NCBI RefSeq assembly: GCF_014699075.1
Contig: NZ_JACXAB010000017.1
Span: forward strand, 1-64,000
Length of the DNA: 64,000 nucleotides
DNA from: Microvirga sp.
Lineage (GTDB): Bacteria > Pseudomonadota > Alphaproteobacteria > Rhizobiales > Beijerinckiaceae
Reading direction: 5' to 3'
Below the pieces are notes generated by a model. The model did not search any database, had not been told where the DNA came from, and was given only the letters and a program-made list of their open reading frames with translations. A program made the position numbers and the translations under genes. Positions 1 to 9,952 of the stretch are shown here, piece after piece (positions within the stretch are counted from its first letter, which is position 1; the number at the start of each line of letters is the position of its first letter).

Positions 1-376
1 GCGCTGCGCCGCGACGGGGCGGCGGAGCATCCTCGGAATCGGTTGCACGGGGCCCGCGCGGCCCATCGGGACCGCCACGCTCCGCCGGGCCTGCGCCTCG
101 CGGACCGCGCGGGGCATCGTCGGAGGCGCCGGGGCCGCCGGCATCCTGGCCGCCCTGCCGGCGTTCCTGACCCTGGCCGCCGCGACGGGGGGCGTCACCC
201 TCCTGCTGACCCTGCCGTCTCGGGCGGGCGCCGGGCGGGAGTTCCTCCTGGGCGCTTGGTCCGGCCTGGGCGATGACAATGGGCGCTGCGGCTTCCGTCT
301 GGAGCGCCGATACGTTCGCCGGCAGCAGCATCAGGGGAAGGGCGGTGCTCGCAAGAAACAGGTTGGAGAGTTTCAT
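1..376 (-). CDS. Secreted OmpA-like protein, N-terminal part (cut by window edge)
   Basis: The minus strand is open from an ATG at 376 down to position 1 (125 codons, no stop). The first 25 or so residues form a signal peptide (start MKLSNLFLASTALPLMLLP, followed by a small-residue cleavage region near NVSA). After that comes a stretch extremely rich in Pro, Arg, Gly, Gln and Asp with PRG/PRR-type repeats. In Methylobacteriaceae such a low-complexity leader often precedes a C-terminal OmpA peptidoglycan-binding domain. That domain would lie outside the window, so the family is an inference. The gene is divergent from recO. The alternative is a different secreted repeat protein. The plus-strand reading of the same stretch is a GC-rich artefact. 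Confidence 0.6.
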   Translation of the reverse strand, partial: MKLSNLFLASTALPLMLLPANVSALQTEAAAPIVIAQAGPSAQEELPPGARPRRQGQQEGDAPRRGGQGQERRQGGQDAGGPGASDDAPRGPRGAGPAERGGPDGPRGPRATDSEDAPPPRRGAA

Positions 377-449
377 GGTTCTCGATTCATCACTAGACAC
401 ACTAAGGTGCTCGATAATGTGAAGGGGCCATTTTGGTTCCCCTGGGGCG

Positions 450-474
450 AAATTCTGCTTTTGCAACAGAATTT
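450..474. promoter_or_regulatory. AT-rich inverted repeat in the OmpA-like/recO divergent gap
   Basis: AAATTCTG (450-457) and CAGAATTT (467-474) form a perfect 8-bp inverted repeat with a 9-nt spacer, in the only AT-rich stretch of this gap. It could be an operator or an RNA hairpin shared by the divergent genes. No protein is known to bind it, so the role is open. Confidence 0.25.
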
Positions 475-573
475 TAGAAGTTGTCGGATATGGTTGAAAA
501 ACATGGCTGAATGCCTCCTGAATGCTTACATCAGGATTCCGGCAGTTATCTTTTCCAAAGGCCACCGCGACCG

Positions 574-1305
574 ATGCACTGGACTGACGAAGGCGTCGTT
601 CTCGGCGTCCGCAAGCACGGCGAGTCGAGCGTCATCCTCGAGCTGATGACGCGCGAGCACGGCCGGCACATGGGGCTGGTCCATGGCGGGCGCTCCAAGA
701 GCCTTCAGGCGGTCCTCCAGCCGGGCAACACCGTGCAGGCGACCTGGCGGGCGCGGCTCGACGAGCATCTGGGCACCTATCAGGTGGAAGGCCTGAACCT
801 GCGCGCCGCGCGCCTCATGGGCTCGTCCATGGCTCTTTACGGCCTGTCGACGCTCGCCCATCTCCTGCGCTACTTCCCGGAGCGCGACCCGCATTTCGCC
901 CTCTTCGAGACGCTCACCGTCCTGGTCGACCACCTGGACGATCCCGATCTTGCCCCGGCTTTGTTCGTGCGCTTCGAGCTTGCGATGCTCACCGAGCTCG
1001 GCTTCGGCCTCGACCTCACCAGTTGCGCGGCCACCGGGACGGAGCGGGACCTCGCCTATGTGTCGCCCCGGAGCGGGCGGGCGGTCTGTGCGGAGGCTGG
1101 CGAGCCCTACAAGGATCGGCTGCTCAAGCTGCCCGGCTTCCTGTTCGGCCAGACCCGAGAGAACCGGCCACGCGAAGATGACATCCGGGCCGGATTTGCG
1201 CTCACCGACTTCTTCCTGCATCACAACGTGTTCGGCCCCCAGGGGCAGCGGGCGCCAGAGGAGCGGGCGCGTTTCGTCGCACTGGCCACGGCTGGGGACG
1301 AATGA
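574..1305 (+). CDS. recO: DNA repair protein RecO
   Basis: RecO promotes RecA loading and strand annealing in the RecFOR gap-repair pathway. The 243-residue product has the usual family length. It begins MHWTDEGVVLGVRKHGESS, matching the N-terminal OB-fold of alphaproteobacterial RecO (W-x-D-x-(G/A)-(I/V)-V-L), and continues with the basic stretch around HGGRSKS and a helical C-terminal domain. An ATG at 511 would add 21 residues unlike any RecO, so the start at 574 is preferred; a weak AAAGG lies 12 nt upstream. parC follows after 66 nt, a common alphaproteobacterial arrangement. Confidence 0.93.
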   Translation: MHWTDEGVVLGVRKHGESSVILELMTREHGRHMGLVHGGRSKSLQAVLQPGNTVQATWRARLDEHLGTYQVEGLNLRAARLMGSSMALYGLSTLAHLLRYFPERDPHFALFETLTVLVDHLDDPDLAPALFVRFELAMLTELGFGLDLTSCAATGTERDLAYVSPRSGRAVCAEAGEPYKDRLLKLPGFLFGQTRENRPREDDIRAGFALTDFFLHHNVFGPQGQRAPEERARFVALATAGDE

Positions 1306-1371
1306 GGTTTGTTTCTGTTATGTTCTCTTTTCAGATGCTAAGAAGCGATTCGCAGTTGAGGATTTCGAGTT

Positions 1372-3618
<2,247 letters not shown>

Positions 3619-3694
3619 ATCTCAGGAGACGTCATCCCGGACGGCGCAAGCCGATCCGGGATCGCTTTGAGGGAGTGGCACCAGAACCTCAACG

Positions 3695-3825
3695 CTGTCA
3701 TTCCCGCGTAGGCGGGAATCCATATCCGCTAACGGTGCAGAAAGCGGTGAAACGCTGCTCGCATTTTCCTGAGATCATTGTGTTTATGGATTCCGGGCTC
3801 CGCTGCGCGGCCCCGGAATGACAGT
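3695..3825. repeat. Dispersed palindromic repeat, family A copy 1
   Basis: Imperfect inverted ends CTGTCATTCC...GGAATGACAG enclose a second pair, GGGAATCCATA/TATGGATTCCGG, and a conserved core CGCTAACGGTGCAGAAAG. Related copies lie at 4754-4893 (opposite core orientation), 13142-13283 and 56248-56374. Shorter hairpins of the form GTCATCCCGGACGG...CCGATCCGGGATC flank it at about 3631-3666 and 3839-3875. The element fills the parC-bpt gap and carries no gene. It resembles the REP/BIME-like elements common in Rhizobiales; mobility is not shown. Confidence 0.75.
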
Positions 3826-3884
3826 GCTTTATCCTGAACCCGATCCCGGATCTTCGCTGCGCTTCGTCCGGGATGACGCTGTTT

Positions 3885-4631
3885 TCACTCCACCCGCGCC
3901 CAGCCATTCGCCAGCAGCCGCTCCTGCGGCGTGAAGCGGGCCTTGTAGCCCATCTTCTTCGAGCCCTCGACCCAGTAGCCGAGATAGAGATAGGGCAGGC
4001 CCATCGCCTTGGCGCGGCGGATGTGGTCGAGGATCATGAAGGTGCCGAGGCTGCGGTGCTGCATCTCCGGAGCGTAGAACGAGTAGACCATGGACAGCCC
4101 GTCGCTCATCTCGTCGGTGAGGCAGACGGCGATCAGATCGCCCGAGCCCTTGCCGGTGATGCCGCTGTCGATCCCGCGCCGACGATACTCGATGAGCCGC
4201 GTGTCCACATGGCTGTCCTCGATCATCATGGAGTAGTCGAGCACGGTCATGTCGGCCATGCCGCCGTCCGCATGGCGGTTGTCGACGTAGCGGCGGAACA
4301 GGGAATACTGCTCCGATGTCGGGCGGTTGGGCAGAGGCTCGCCGATAAGATCGGCGTTGTCCTTCAGCACGCGCTTGAGATTGCCCGAAGGCTCGAACTC
4401 ATCCACGAGGACCCGCACCGACACGCAGGCCCGGCAGGTGTCGCAGGCCGGCCGATAGGCGATGGTCTGCGACCGGCGGAAGCCGCCTTGGGTGAGGATC
4501 TCGTTCAGCTCCCGTCCGCGCCGTCCGACGATATGCGTGAAGACCTTCCGCTCCTCCTTGCCCGGCAGGTAGGGACATGCGGACGGGGAGGTGAGGTAGA
4601 ACTGCGGGGCGTCGCGGGGCTGGCTCGTCAA
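3885..4631 (-). CDS. bpt: Aspartate/glutamate leucyltransferase (Bpt), arginyltransferase family
   Basis: A transferase that uses aminoacyl-tRNA to add Leu to proteins with N-terminal Asp or Glu, tagging them for ClpS/ClpAP degradation (N-degron pathway). The 248-residue protein has both halves of the ATE family. The N-terminal half carries [15 protein letters not shown] and the cysteine motif CDTCRAC (C63, C66, C69, with C19 upstream). The C-terminal half carries the acetyltransferase-like block [20 protein letters not shown] and [15 protein letters not shown]. The short bacterial form is normally Bpt; eukaryote-like arginyl transfer is less likely but cannot be excluded from sequence. It sits tail-to-tail with parC across a repeat-filled gap. 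Confidence 0.9.
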   Translation of the reverse strand: MTSQPRDAPQFYLTSPSACPYLPGKEERKVFTHIVGRRGRELNEILTQGGFRRSQTIAYRPACDTCRACVSVRVLVDEFEPSGNLKRVLKDNADLIGEPLPNRPTSEQYSLFRRYVDNRHADGGMADMTVLDYSMMIEDSHVDTRLIEYRRRGIDSGITGKGSGDLIAVCLTDEMSDGLSMVYSFYAPEMQHRSLGTFMILDHIRRAKAMGLPYLYLGYWVEGSKKMGYKARFTPQERLLANGWARVE

Positions 4632-4753
4632 TCGGGAAAGCCTTGTGGAGAAACCTTGAGCGCTACGTCAACGCTTCAAGGATAACATTGGTGTCCGGCA
4701 CGTCCAGGAAAAGAGGGCGTATGTCACAGGGGTGTGTTTTCAGAAGGTTCGCC

Positions 4754-4893
4754 ACTGTCATTCCGGGGCCGCGCAGCGGAGCCCGGAATCCATAAACACG
4801 ATGATTCAGGAAGAGGCGGGCAGCGCTTCGCTAATTCTGCACCGTTAGTGGTTATGGATTCCGGGCTCGCCTTCGGCGCCCCGGAATGACAGT
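4754..4893. repeat. Dispersed palindromic repeat, family A copy 2
   Basis: Ends CTGTCATTCCGGGG and CCCCGGAATGACAG are near-perfect inverted repeats, with inner arms GGAATCCATAA/TTATGGATTCC. The core (AATTCTGCACCGTTAGTGG) is the reverse complement of the family-A core seen at 3695-3825 and 13142-13283. Together with the next element it occupies the 390-bp gap between bpt and the RDD gene, where I see no gene. Confidence 0.75.
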
Positions 4894-4906
4894 GGTGCAT
4901 TCCGTC

Positions 4907-4999
4907 CCACGTCATGGCCGGGCTCGTCCCGGCCATCCCGATCAGTGACGCGCTGCGCCTCTCGGATCGAGATCACCGGCACAAGGCCGGTGATGACGG
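4907..4999. repeat. Dispersed palindromic repeat, family B copy 1
   Basis: Two small hairpins, ATGGCCGGGCTCGTCCCGGCCAT-like and ATCACCGGCACAAGGCCGGTGAT, linked by about 40 nt containing ACGCGCTGCG. The same pair recurs at 9757-9848 (same order) and 13030-13125 (reverse order). Single half-units occur at 22845-22867 and 32677-32701. No coding potential. Confidence 0.7.
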
Positions 5000-5021
5000 G
5001 GCGGTTTTCAATGTCGACGGC

Positions 5022-5501
5022 TCAGGCCCGCACCACCATCATGCCCGTGAGCAGGTCGCGGATGAAGCGCCGGTCATCGCGAATGAGCCCGAGGAACACG
5101 TCGCAGGCCCAGAGCAGGAAGGTGGAGATCGCCACGTAGAAGAACAGCGCGTGCACGGCGGCCGACAATGGGGACGGGCCCCGGCCGGTGCGCGGATCGA
5201 TCACCCGCAGGCCCATGTAGCGCATGCCCACCGTCGCCTGCGCCGCGCCCCCGATGGTCACCGCGTTGTAGACGATGAAGATCAGCGCCGTGAGCGGGAG
5301 TGCGAAGAACAGGCCCCAGCCCAGGCCGAGCGTGATGATGCCGAGGAAAAAGATGCCAATGGAGATCAGCACGACCCAGAGGGCGATCACCACGAGGTCG
5401 ATCAGATAGGCCCAGAAGCGCCGGCTGATGACGCCTTCCGTCACCCTGTCGACCTCATAGGACGGATAATTTAGGGTCGGCGGGTGGGGCTGGTTGACCA
5501 T
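5022..5501 (-). CDS. RDD-family integral membrane protein
   Basis: The 159-residue product begins MVNQPHPPTLNYPSYEVDR after a strong ribosome site (GAGGAGAAACC directly before the ATG). It contains the family hallmark RRFWAYLIDLVVIALW (Arg, then Asp in the first membrane helix), a long hydrophobic pair at about 34-80, VGMRYMGLRVIDPRTGRGPS, and a final helix ending in RDLLTGMMVVRA. RDD proteins are poorly characterised; some are linked to Na+/H+ exchange. The gene starts 10 nt after the threonine dehydratase stop, so the two are probably co-transcribed. The family is clear; the substrate is unknown. Confidence 0.85.
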   Translation of the reverse strand: MVNQPHPPTLNYPSYEVDRVTEGVISRRFWAYLIDLVVIALWVVLISIGIFFLGIITLGLGWGLFFALPLTALIFIVYNAVTIGGAAQATVGMRYMGLRVIDPRTGRGPSPLSAAVHALFFYVAISTFLLWACDVFLGLIRDDRRFIRDLLTGMMVVRA

Positions 5502-5511
5502 AGGTTTCTCC

Positions 5512-6753
5512 TCAGAAGGCGGTCGCGGGCAGGCTGCGGGAGACGATCCGCTGCGGGGCGAGTCCCTCGGCGGCCAGAGCCTCGAACACCTCCAATGTAT
5601 GTTGTCTGTCGCGGGTTTCGATAGTGATGTCGATGGACACGCCCTTAGCCGGCACGTCCAGGAACAGGCGACCGTGCGACACCTCCAGGATGTTGGCCCC
5701 CAGCTGGCCGAGCAGGCTCGCCACGCGGCCCAACAGGCCCGGCCGGTCATTGGAGGTGATGCGGAAGGATGTGATGCGGTCGTCGCGCTCCAGCTCACGC
5801 ACCATGACGGAGGCGAGGATGCGCGCGTCGATGTTGCCGCCGCAGAGCACGAGGCCAACCCGCTTGCCCTCGAACCGTTCGGGCTGCGCCATCATGGCCG
5901 CGAGGCCTGCGGCGCCCGCGCCCTCCGCCATGGTCCGCTGCAGGGTGGCATAGGCGTTGACGGCGCGCTCGATCACAGGCTCCTCGACGGCGATGATGTC
6001 GGACACGAGATCGCGCACGATGGGCAGGGGCAGCTGCCCGACAGTCTTGACCGCGATGCCCTCGGCCAGCGTCGCGCCGCCGATCGGCTGGTTCTGGCCC
6101 AGGATGGCATTGCGGAACGAGGGGTAGAGGGCGGCCTCGACGCCGATGATCTCGATGCCGGGCTTGAGAGCCTTCACGGCCACCGCAATGCCGGAGATGA
6201 GCCCGCCGCCGCCGATGGGCACGATGATCTGGTCGAGATCCGGTGCATCCTCCAGCATCTCCAACCCGATGGTGCCCTGGCCGGCCATGACCTTGGGGTC
6301 GTCGTAAGGGTGCACGAAAACCAGGCCTTCGACCTCGGCGATCTCGCGGGCTCGGGCAGCCGATTCGTAGAGCGTCTCGCCGAACAGGATCACCTTGGCG
6401 CCATACGAGCGGGTGTTCTCCGCCTTCACCAGGGGCGTGCCCTCGGGCATGACGATGGTGGCCGGGATGCCGAGGCGCCGCGCATGATAGGCCACGGCCT
6501 GCGCGTGGTTGCCGGCCGACATGGCAATGACCCCGCGGGTGCGCTCGTCGGATGTCAGGCTCTCCAGCTTCGTCACCGCGCCGCGCTCCTTGAAGGAGCC
6601 GGTCGGCTGCATGTTCTCGTGCTTCACGCAGACCGTGGCGCCGGTGAGCTGCGACAGGCGAGGGGCGGGAACGAGCGGCGTCCGCAGCACCTGGCCCCGG
6701 ATCGTCTCCGCGGCACGTGTGACATCGTCGATGGTGATGGCGTAATCGGCCAC
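5512..6753 (-). CDS. ilvA: Threonine ammonia-lyase (threonine dehydratase) with C-terminal ACT domain
   Basis: A PLP enzyme that deaminates threonine to 2-oxobutanoate, either for isoleucine synthesis or for threonine catabolism. The PLP lysine is K55 in PTGSFKERGA. The SAGNHAQ motif follows near 79-85 and the phosphate-binding GGGGLISG near 190. Residues from about 330 to the end form one ACT domain (FRITSNDRPGLLGRVASLLGQLGANI). The 413-residue length and single ACT domain resemble the catabolic/short type more than long E. coli IlvA. The start is taken as GTG at 6753 because GGAGG lies 5 nt upstream and the product then begins (M)ADYAITIDDVTRAAE. In-frame codons further upstream run into the neighbouring permease gene. 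Confidence 0.88.
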   Translation of the reverse strand: MADYAITIDDVTRAAETIRGQVLRTPLVPAPRLSQLTGATVCVKHENMQPTGSFKERGAVTKLESLTSDERTRGVIAMSAGNHAQAVAYHARRLGIPATIVMPEGTPLVKAENTRSYGAKVILFGETLYESAARAREIAEVEGLVFVHPYDDPKVMAGQGTIGLEMLEDAPDLDQIIVPIGGGGLISGIAVAVKALKPGIEIIGVEAALYPSFRNAILGQNQPIGGATLAEGIAVKTVGQLPLPIVRDLVSDIIAVEEPVIERAVNAYATLQRTMAEGAGAAGLAAMMAQPERFEGKRVGLVLCGGNIDARILASVMVRELERDDRITSFRITSNDRPGLLGRVASLLGQLGANILEVSHGRLFLDVPAKGVSIDITIETRDRQHTLEVFEALAAEGLAPQRIVSRSLPATAF

Positions 6754-6782
6754 TGTGTCCTCCGAACTCTTACTATACGCCC

Positions 6783-8141
6783 CTAAACGGGTCTTGGCGT
6801 TGGATCTTGAAAACCCAGCAGGCCGCCGGGCCGGAAGATCAGGAACACGACGAGCGCCGCATAAAGCGCCATGTCGCGAACCTCGATGGGCAGATACGCC
6901 GACCACAGGGTCTCGAACAAGCCCACGGCGAAACCTCCTAACATCGCTCCGGGGATGGAGCCAATCCCGCCGATGATGGCCGCGATCAGCGCCTTGAGCC
7001 CGTACTGGAAGCCTCCGGCGAAGCCGAGGCCGCCATATTGCGCCACGATCAGCATGCCCGAGAGCCCCGCCATGGCACCCGCGAGGCCTAGGGTCTGCAT
7101 GAGAAGGCGCGGGCCATTGACTCCCATGAGCGCCGCGGCTTTCGCATCATCCGCATAAGCCCGCCAGGCCCGTCCGAAGGCGGTGGCCTGGACGAGCCAC
7201 AAGAGGCCCAGGGCCGCGACCAGGCCGATGCCGCTGGTGATGGCCGTGATCGGCGTCAGGCTGACGAGAAAATCCTGTGCACGGGCAAGCGACCATGCCT
7301 CGGACCAGATTGGCGGCAGCCAGACGGTCACGGGACTCTGCACAATCCGCAGGTATTCCATGAGGAACAGCGAGAGGCCCACGGTGGCGATGAGACTCGG
7401 CTGCGGGCTCGTGGCGGTGATGCGCCCGATGGTGAAATATCCGCCGACCGCGCTGTGGATCGCGCCGGCGAAGAGCGCGGCGACGAGGCCTGCTGCCAGC
7501 CCGAGCACGGGTGCGCTGGCGCCGGAAGCCAGCACGACCGAAGCGCCGGCGATGGTGGCCGCCGACCCAATGGCCGCCAGTTCTCCGAAGGCGAGATTGA
7601 TGCGGCCGCTCAGGCCGAACACCAGGGCGAAGGCGACCGAGAGGAGGGCATAGATGGCGGTTCGCGGCAGGCTCACGAGAATCTGCTGCAGCCAATAGGC
7701 GGCGGCCATCGGGATCTCGGCCACGTCGATGTTGGACCGGCTGCCGGGATCACCCGCTGCGCCCTCGGGGGTATCCAGATAATAGCGCTTGAGCATGTAG
7801 AGGCTGGCGCCGGAGAGCGGGCCCTCCTCGGTGCCGAGGCCCGTGAGCTCCGCCTTGTTGGGCGACAGCCCCTCGGCGGCGAACTGGCAGATGGCGAACC
7901 GCTCCAGCACCGGGCGGTCGGGATATTGCGCGATGTAATCGACCCGCAGGCTTCTCGCGACCGGACCTTCGCGCACCCGCTCGACGGCGATGACTGCGCC
8001 GGGATTGAGTGCCGGCAGGGCCGAGCGGCAGACCCGCGCCTGCTCGGCATCGATGGCGATGTTGCAGGCAGCGATAAAGCTAAGGCCCAGCAGGAGAGAT
8101 GCGAACCAAGTGATCCTCAGAAACTGGCTCATCAAAGACAT
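6783..8141 (-). CDS. Branched-chain amino acid ABC permease, LivH type, with extra N-terminal periplasmic domain
   Basis: Residues from about 155 to 452 are a LivH-type permease: INLAFGELAAIGSAATIAG (the LivH signature N-(L/F)-A-(H/F)-G-(E/A)), several membrane helices, the cytoplasmic EAA-like loop AYADDAKAAALMGVNGPRLLM, and the C-terminal GGIGSIPGAMLGGFAVGLFE. Residues 1-150 are unusual. A hydrophobic leader with a lipobox-like FIAAC (Cys26) is followed by a globular stretch with two more Cys, probably periplasmic. No LivM, ATPases or binding protein lie alongside. The start at 8141 (MSLMSQF) is chosen because upstream codons fall in repeats; MSQF at 8132 is also possible. The substrate is unknown. 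Confidence 0.82.
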   Translation of the reverse strand: MSLMSQFLRITWFASLLLGLSFIAACNIAIDAEQARVCRSALPALNPGAVIAVERVREGPVARSLRVDYIAQYPDRPVLERFAICQFAAEGLSPNKAELTGLGTEEGPLSGASLYMLKRYYLDTPEGAAGDPGSRSNIDVAEIPMAAAYWLQQILVSLPRTAIYALLSVAFALVFGLSGRINLAFGELAAIGSAATIAGASVVLASGASAPVLGLAAGLVAALFAGAIHSAVGGYFTIGRITATSPQPSLIATVGLSLFLMEYLRIVQSPVTVWLPPIWSEAWSLARAQDFLVSLTPITAITSGIGLVAALGLLWLVQATAFGRAWRAYADDAKAAALMGVNGPRLLMQTLGLAGAMAGLSGMLIVAQYGGLGFAGGFQYGLKALIAAIIGGIGSIPGAMLGGFAVGLFETLWSAYLPIEVRDMALYAALVVFLIFRPGGLLGFQDPTPRPV

Positions 8142-8150
8142 GCGGCGCTT

Positions 8151-8478
8151 TTCCCTCCCCCTTGCGGGGAGGGGCAGGGGTGGGGGTGGTGCAACCGGGT
8201 GAGACCTGCCAGCAGCCGGCACGTCTCCCTCTCCCGTGTGGGAGAGGGTTGGGGTGAGGGGAAGCCGGTGCCGAACGAAGTGCAGCGGGTGACGTCTTGC
8301 AGCGGACATGGCGGTGCCAGGCTCGTCCAGCGCCGCACCCTCACCCCTGCCCCTCTCCCACACGGGAGAGGGGAGGTTGTGGCCACCTCCGTATTTCCTA
8401 GATCGCGCGCAGGGATTTGACTTTGCGACCCCCACCCGGCCGCTGCCGCGGCCACCCTCCCCGCAAGGGGGAGGGAAA
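8151..8478. repeat. Nested inverted repeats between hemB and the permease
   Basis: The outer arms TCCCTCCCCCTTGCGGGGAG (from about 8152) and the matching CTCCCCGCAAGGGGGAGGGA (to about 8476) enclose inner arms at about 8225-8261 (CTCCCTCTCCCGTGTGGGAG...) and 8336-8377 (CTCTCCCACACGGGAGAGGG...). Each arm is itself palindromic, so local hairpins or a 300-bp cruciform-like fold are possible. This accounts for most of the 411-bp gap. The open frames that cross it are products of low-complexity GC-rich DNA. Confidence 0.7.
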
Positions 8479-8552
8479 GACGCGCCGCGCAATTGCTGGG
8501 CCAGCGTCTTAAAAGCGGTGAGCCTGACACGAATGGCGCCTGAGATCGGTAA

Positions 8553-9602
8553 TCAGCCCTGCTTCAGCTTCTCCGCGACCCTGGGGGCGAAGTAGGTGAG
8601 GATGCCGTCTGCGCCGGCCCGCTTGAAGGCCAGAAGGCTTTCCATCATCGCCCGTTCTCCGTCGATCCAGCCATTGGCGGCCGCGGCCTGGATCATGGCA
8701 TACTCGCCGGAGACCTGGTAGGCGAAGGTCGGGACCGCGAAGGTGTCCTTGGCCCGGCGCACGATGTCGAGATAGGGCATACCGGGCTTGACCATGATCA
8801 TGTCGGCGCCCTCCTCGAGATCGAGGGCGATCTCGCGCAGAGCCTCGTCGGAATTGGCCGGGTCCATCTGGTAGGTGCGCTTGTCGCCCACGAGGCAGGC
8901 GCTGGTGCCGATGGCGTCGCGGAAAGGCCCGTAGAAGGCGGAGGCGTATTTCGCCGCATAGGCCATGATCTGCACGTCCTGGAACCCGGCTTCGTCGAGC
9001 CCGGTGCGGATGGCCGCCACCCGTCCGTCCATCATGTCGGACGGTGCGATGATGTCGGCCCCGGCCTCGGCCTGAAGGAGGGCCTGACTGACCAGCAGCG
9101 CCACGGTCTCGTCGTTGAGGATCCGCTCGCCCTCCAGCACGCCGTCATGGCCGTGGCTGGTATAGGGATCGAGAGCCACGTCGCAGATGATGCCGATGTT
9201 CGGCACCGCCTTCTTGATCTCGCGCACCGCCCGGCAGACGAGGTTGCGGCTGTTGAGCGACTCGGATCCCGTCGGATCACGCAAGCTCGGATCGGTATAG
9301 GGAAAGAGCGCAATGGCCGGGATGTCGAGCGATGCGGCCCGCTCGGCCTCGCGCACGGCCTCCGTGATGGTCAGCCGCTCGACACCCGGCATCGAGGCAA
9401 CCGGCGTGCGGCCGCTCGCGCCCTCGACGATGAAGATCGGCCAGATCAGGTCGTTTGCTGTCAGCACGTTCTCGCGCACCAGCCGCCTCGCCCATTCCGC
9501 CTTGCGATTGCGCCGCGGGCGGTGGGACAGGCTCAGGGAGGAAGAAACCCCTTCCTCTGAAGCAGGGCGGGGGAACGGCGACAGCTTCGACATGGTCCTC
9601 AT
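8553..9602 (-). CDS. hemB: Delta-aminolevulinic acid dehydratase (porphobilinogen synthase)
   Basis: Condenses two 5-aminolevulinate molecules to porphobilinogen in haem, cobalamin and bacteriochlorophyll synthesis. The Schiff-base lysines are visible as K218 (AYAAKYASAFYGPFRDA) and K272 (MVKPGMPYLD). The metal loop reads CDVALDPYTSHGHDG, lacking the Cys-x-Cys zinc ligands and matching the Mg/K-dependent class of alphaproteobacterial and Pseudomonas HemB. Length is 349 from the first ATG (9602); MSKLSPF at 9593 is an equally possible start. The divergent region upstream contains repeat DNA. Confidence 0.95.
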   Translation of the reverse strand: MRTMSKLSPFPRPASEEGVSSSLSLSHRPRRNRKAEWARRLVRENVLTANDLIWPIFIVEGASGRTPVASMPGVERLTITEAVREAERAASLDIPAIALFPYTDPSLRDPTGSESLNSRNLVCRAVREIKKAVPNIGIICDVALDPYTSHGHDGVLEGERILNDETVALLVSQALLQAEAGADIIAPSDMMDGRVAAIRTGLDEAGFQDVQIMAYAAKYASAFYGPFRDAIGTSACLVGDKRTYQMDPANSDEALREIALDLEEGADMIMVKPGMPYLDIVRRAKDTFAVPTFAYQVSGEYAMIQAAAANGWIDGERAMMESLLAFKRAGADGILTYFAPRVAEKLKQG

Positions 9603-9756
9603 CCGGCCCCGGCTTCGCTGCGCCGGCGGCTTGAGAGAGGGTTAGCACATTTAAATCGCTCTAAAAAAGGGTGCGAGGTCGCAGTTCCGCAGGATCCGTG
9701 GAAGATTGGGCACGATCCAGTTCTGCAATGAGGGCCGCGCTGCTCTGTCATGCCCT

Positions 9757-9848
9757 CCACGTCATGGCCGGGCCTGTCCCGGTCATCCCGACTGGAAAGG
9801 TGCTACGCGTCCGCATCGGGATCACCGGCACAAGGCCGGTGATGACGG
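9757..9848. repeat. Dispersed palindromic repeat, family B copy 2
   Basis: Same layout as 4907-4999: CACGTCATGGCCGGGCCTGT...CCGGTCAT, a spacer with CTACGCGTCCG, then ATCACCGGCACAAGGCCGGT ending in GATGACGG. It occupies the middle of the 350-bp hemB/hydrolase intergenic gap (9603-9952). I see nothing else there apart from the ribosome site of the downstream gene. Confidence 0.7.
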
Positions 9849-9952
9849 AGTGGGTGTCAGGTTCGGTCGGGCGTCCTTCCTGGAATGACAGTGTGTCCAT
9901 TGACGGCCGGCCCCGGCCTTGTTTTAAGCCGCAGCGAGATAAGGAGTGTTTC

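Noticed and set aside
407..646. Short frame overlapping the start of recO
   Set aside because: It overlaps recO in another frame, and its Ser/Ala-rich end is typical of shadow frames.
3619..5021. CRISPR-like look of repeated palindromes around bpt
   Set aside because: The repeats are few, differ in length, are palindromic composites and have no regular unique spacers or cas genes.
6754..6906. N-terminal extension of the threonine dehydratase to an ATG at 6906
   Set aside because: It overlaps the permease gene and has no family similarity; GTG at 6753 has GGAGG at the right distance.
8142..8492. 117-residue N-terminal extension of the LivH-type permease
   Set aside because: It is translated from nested inverted repeats and is low in complexity.
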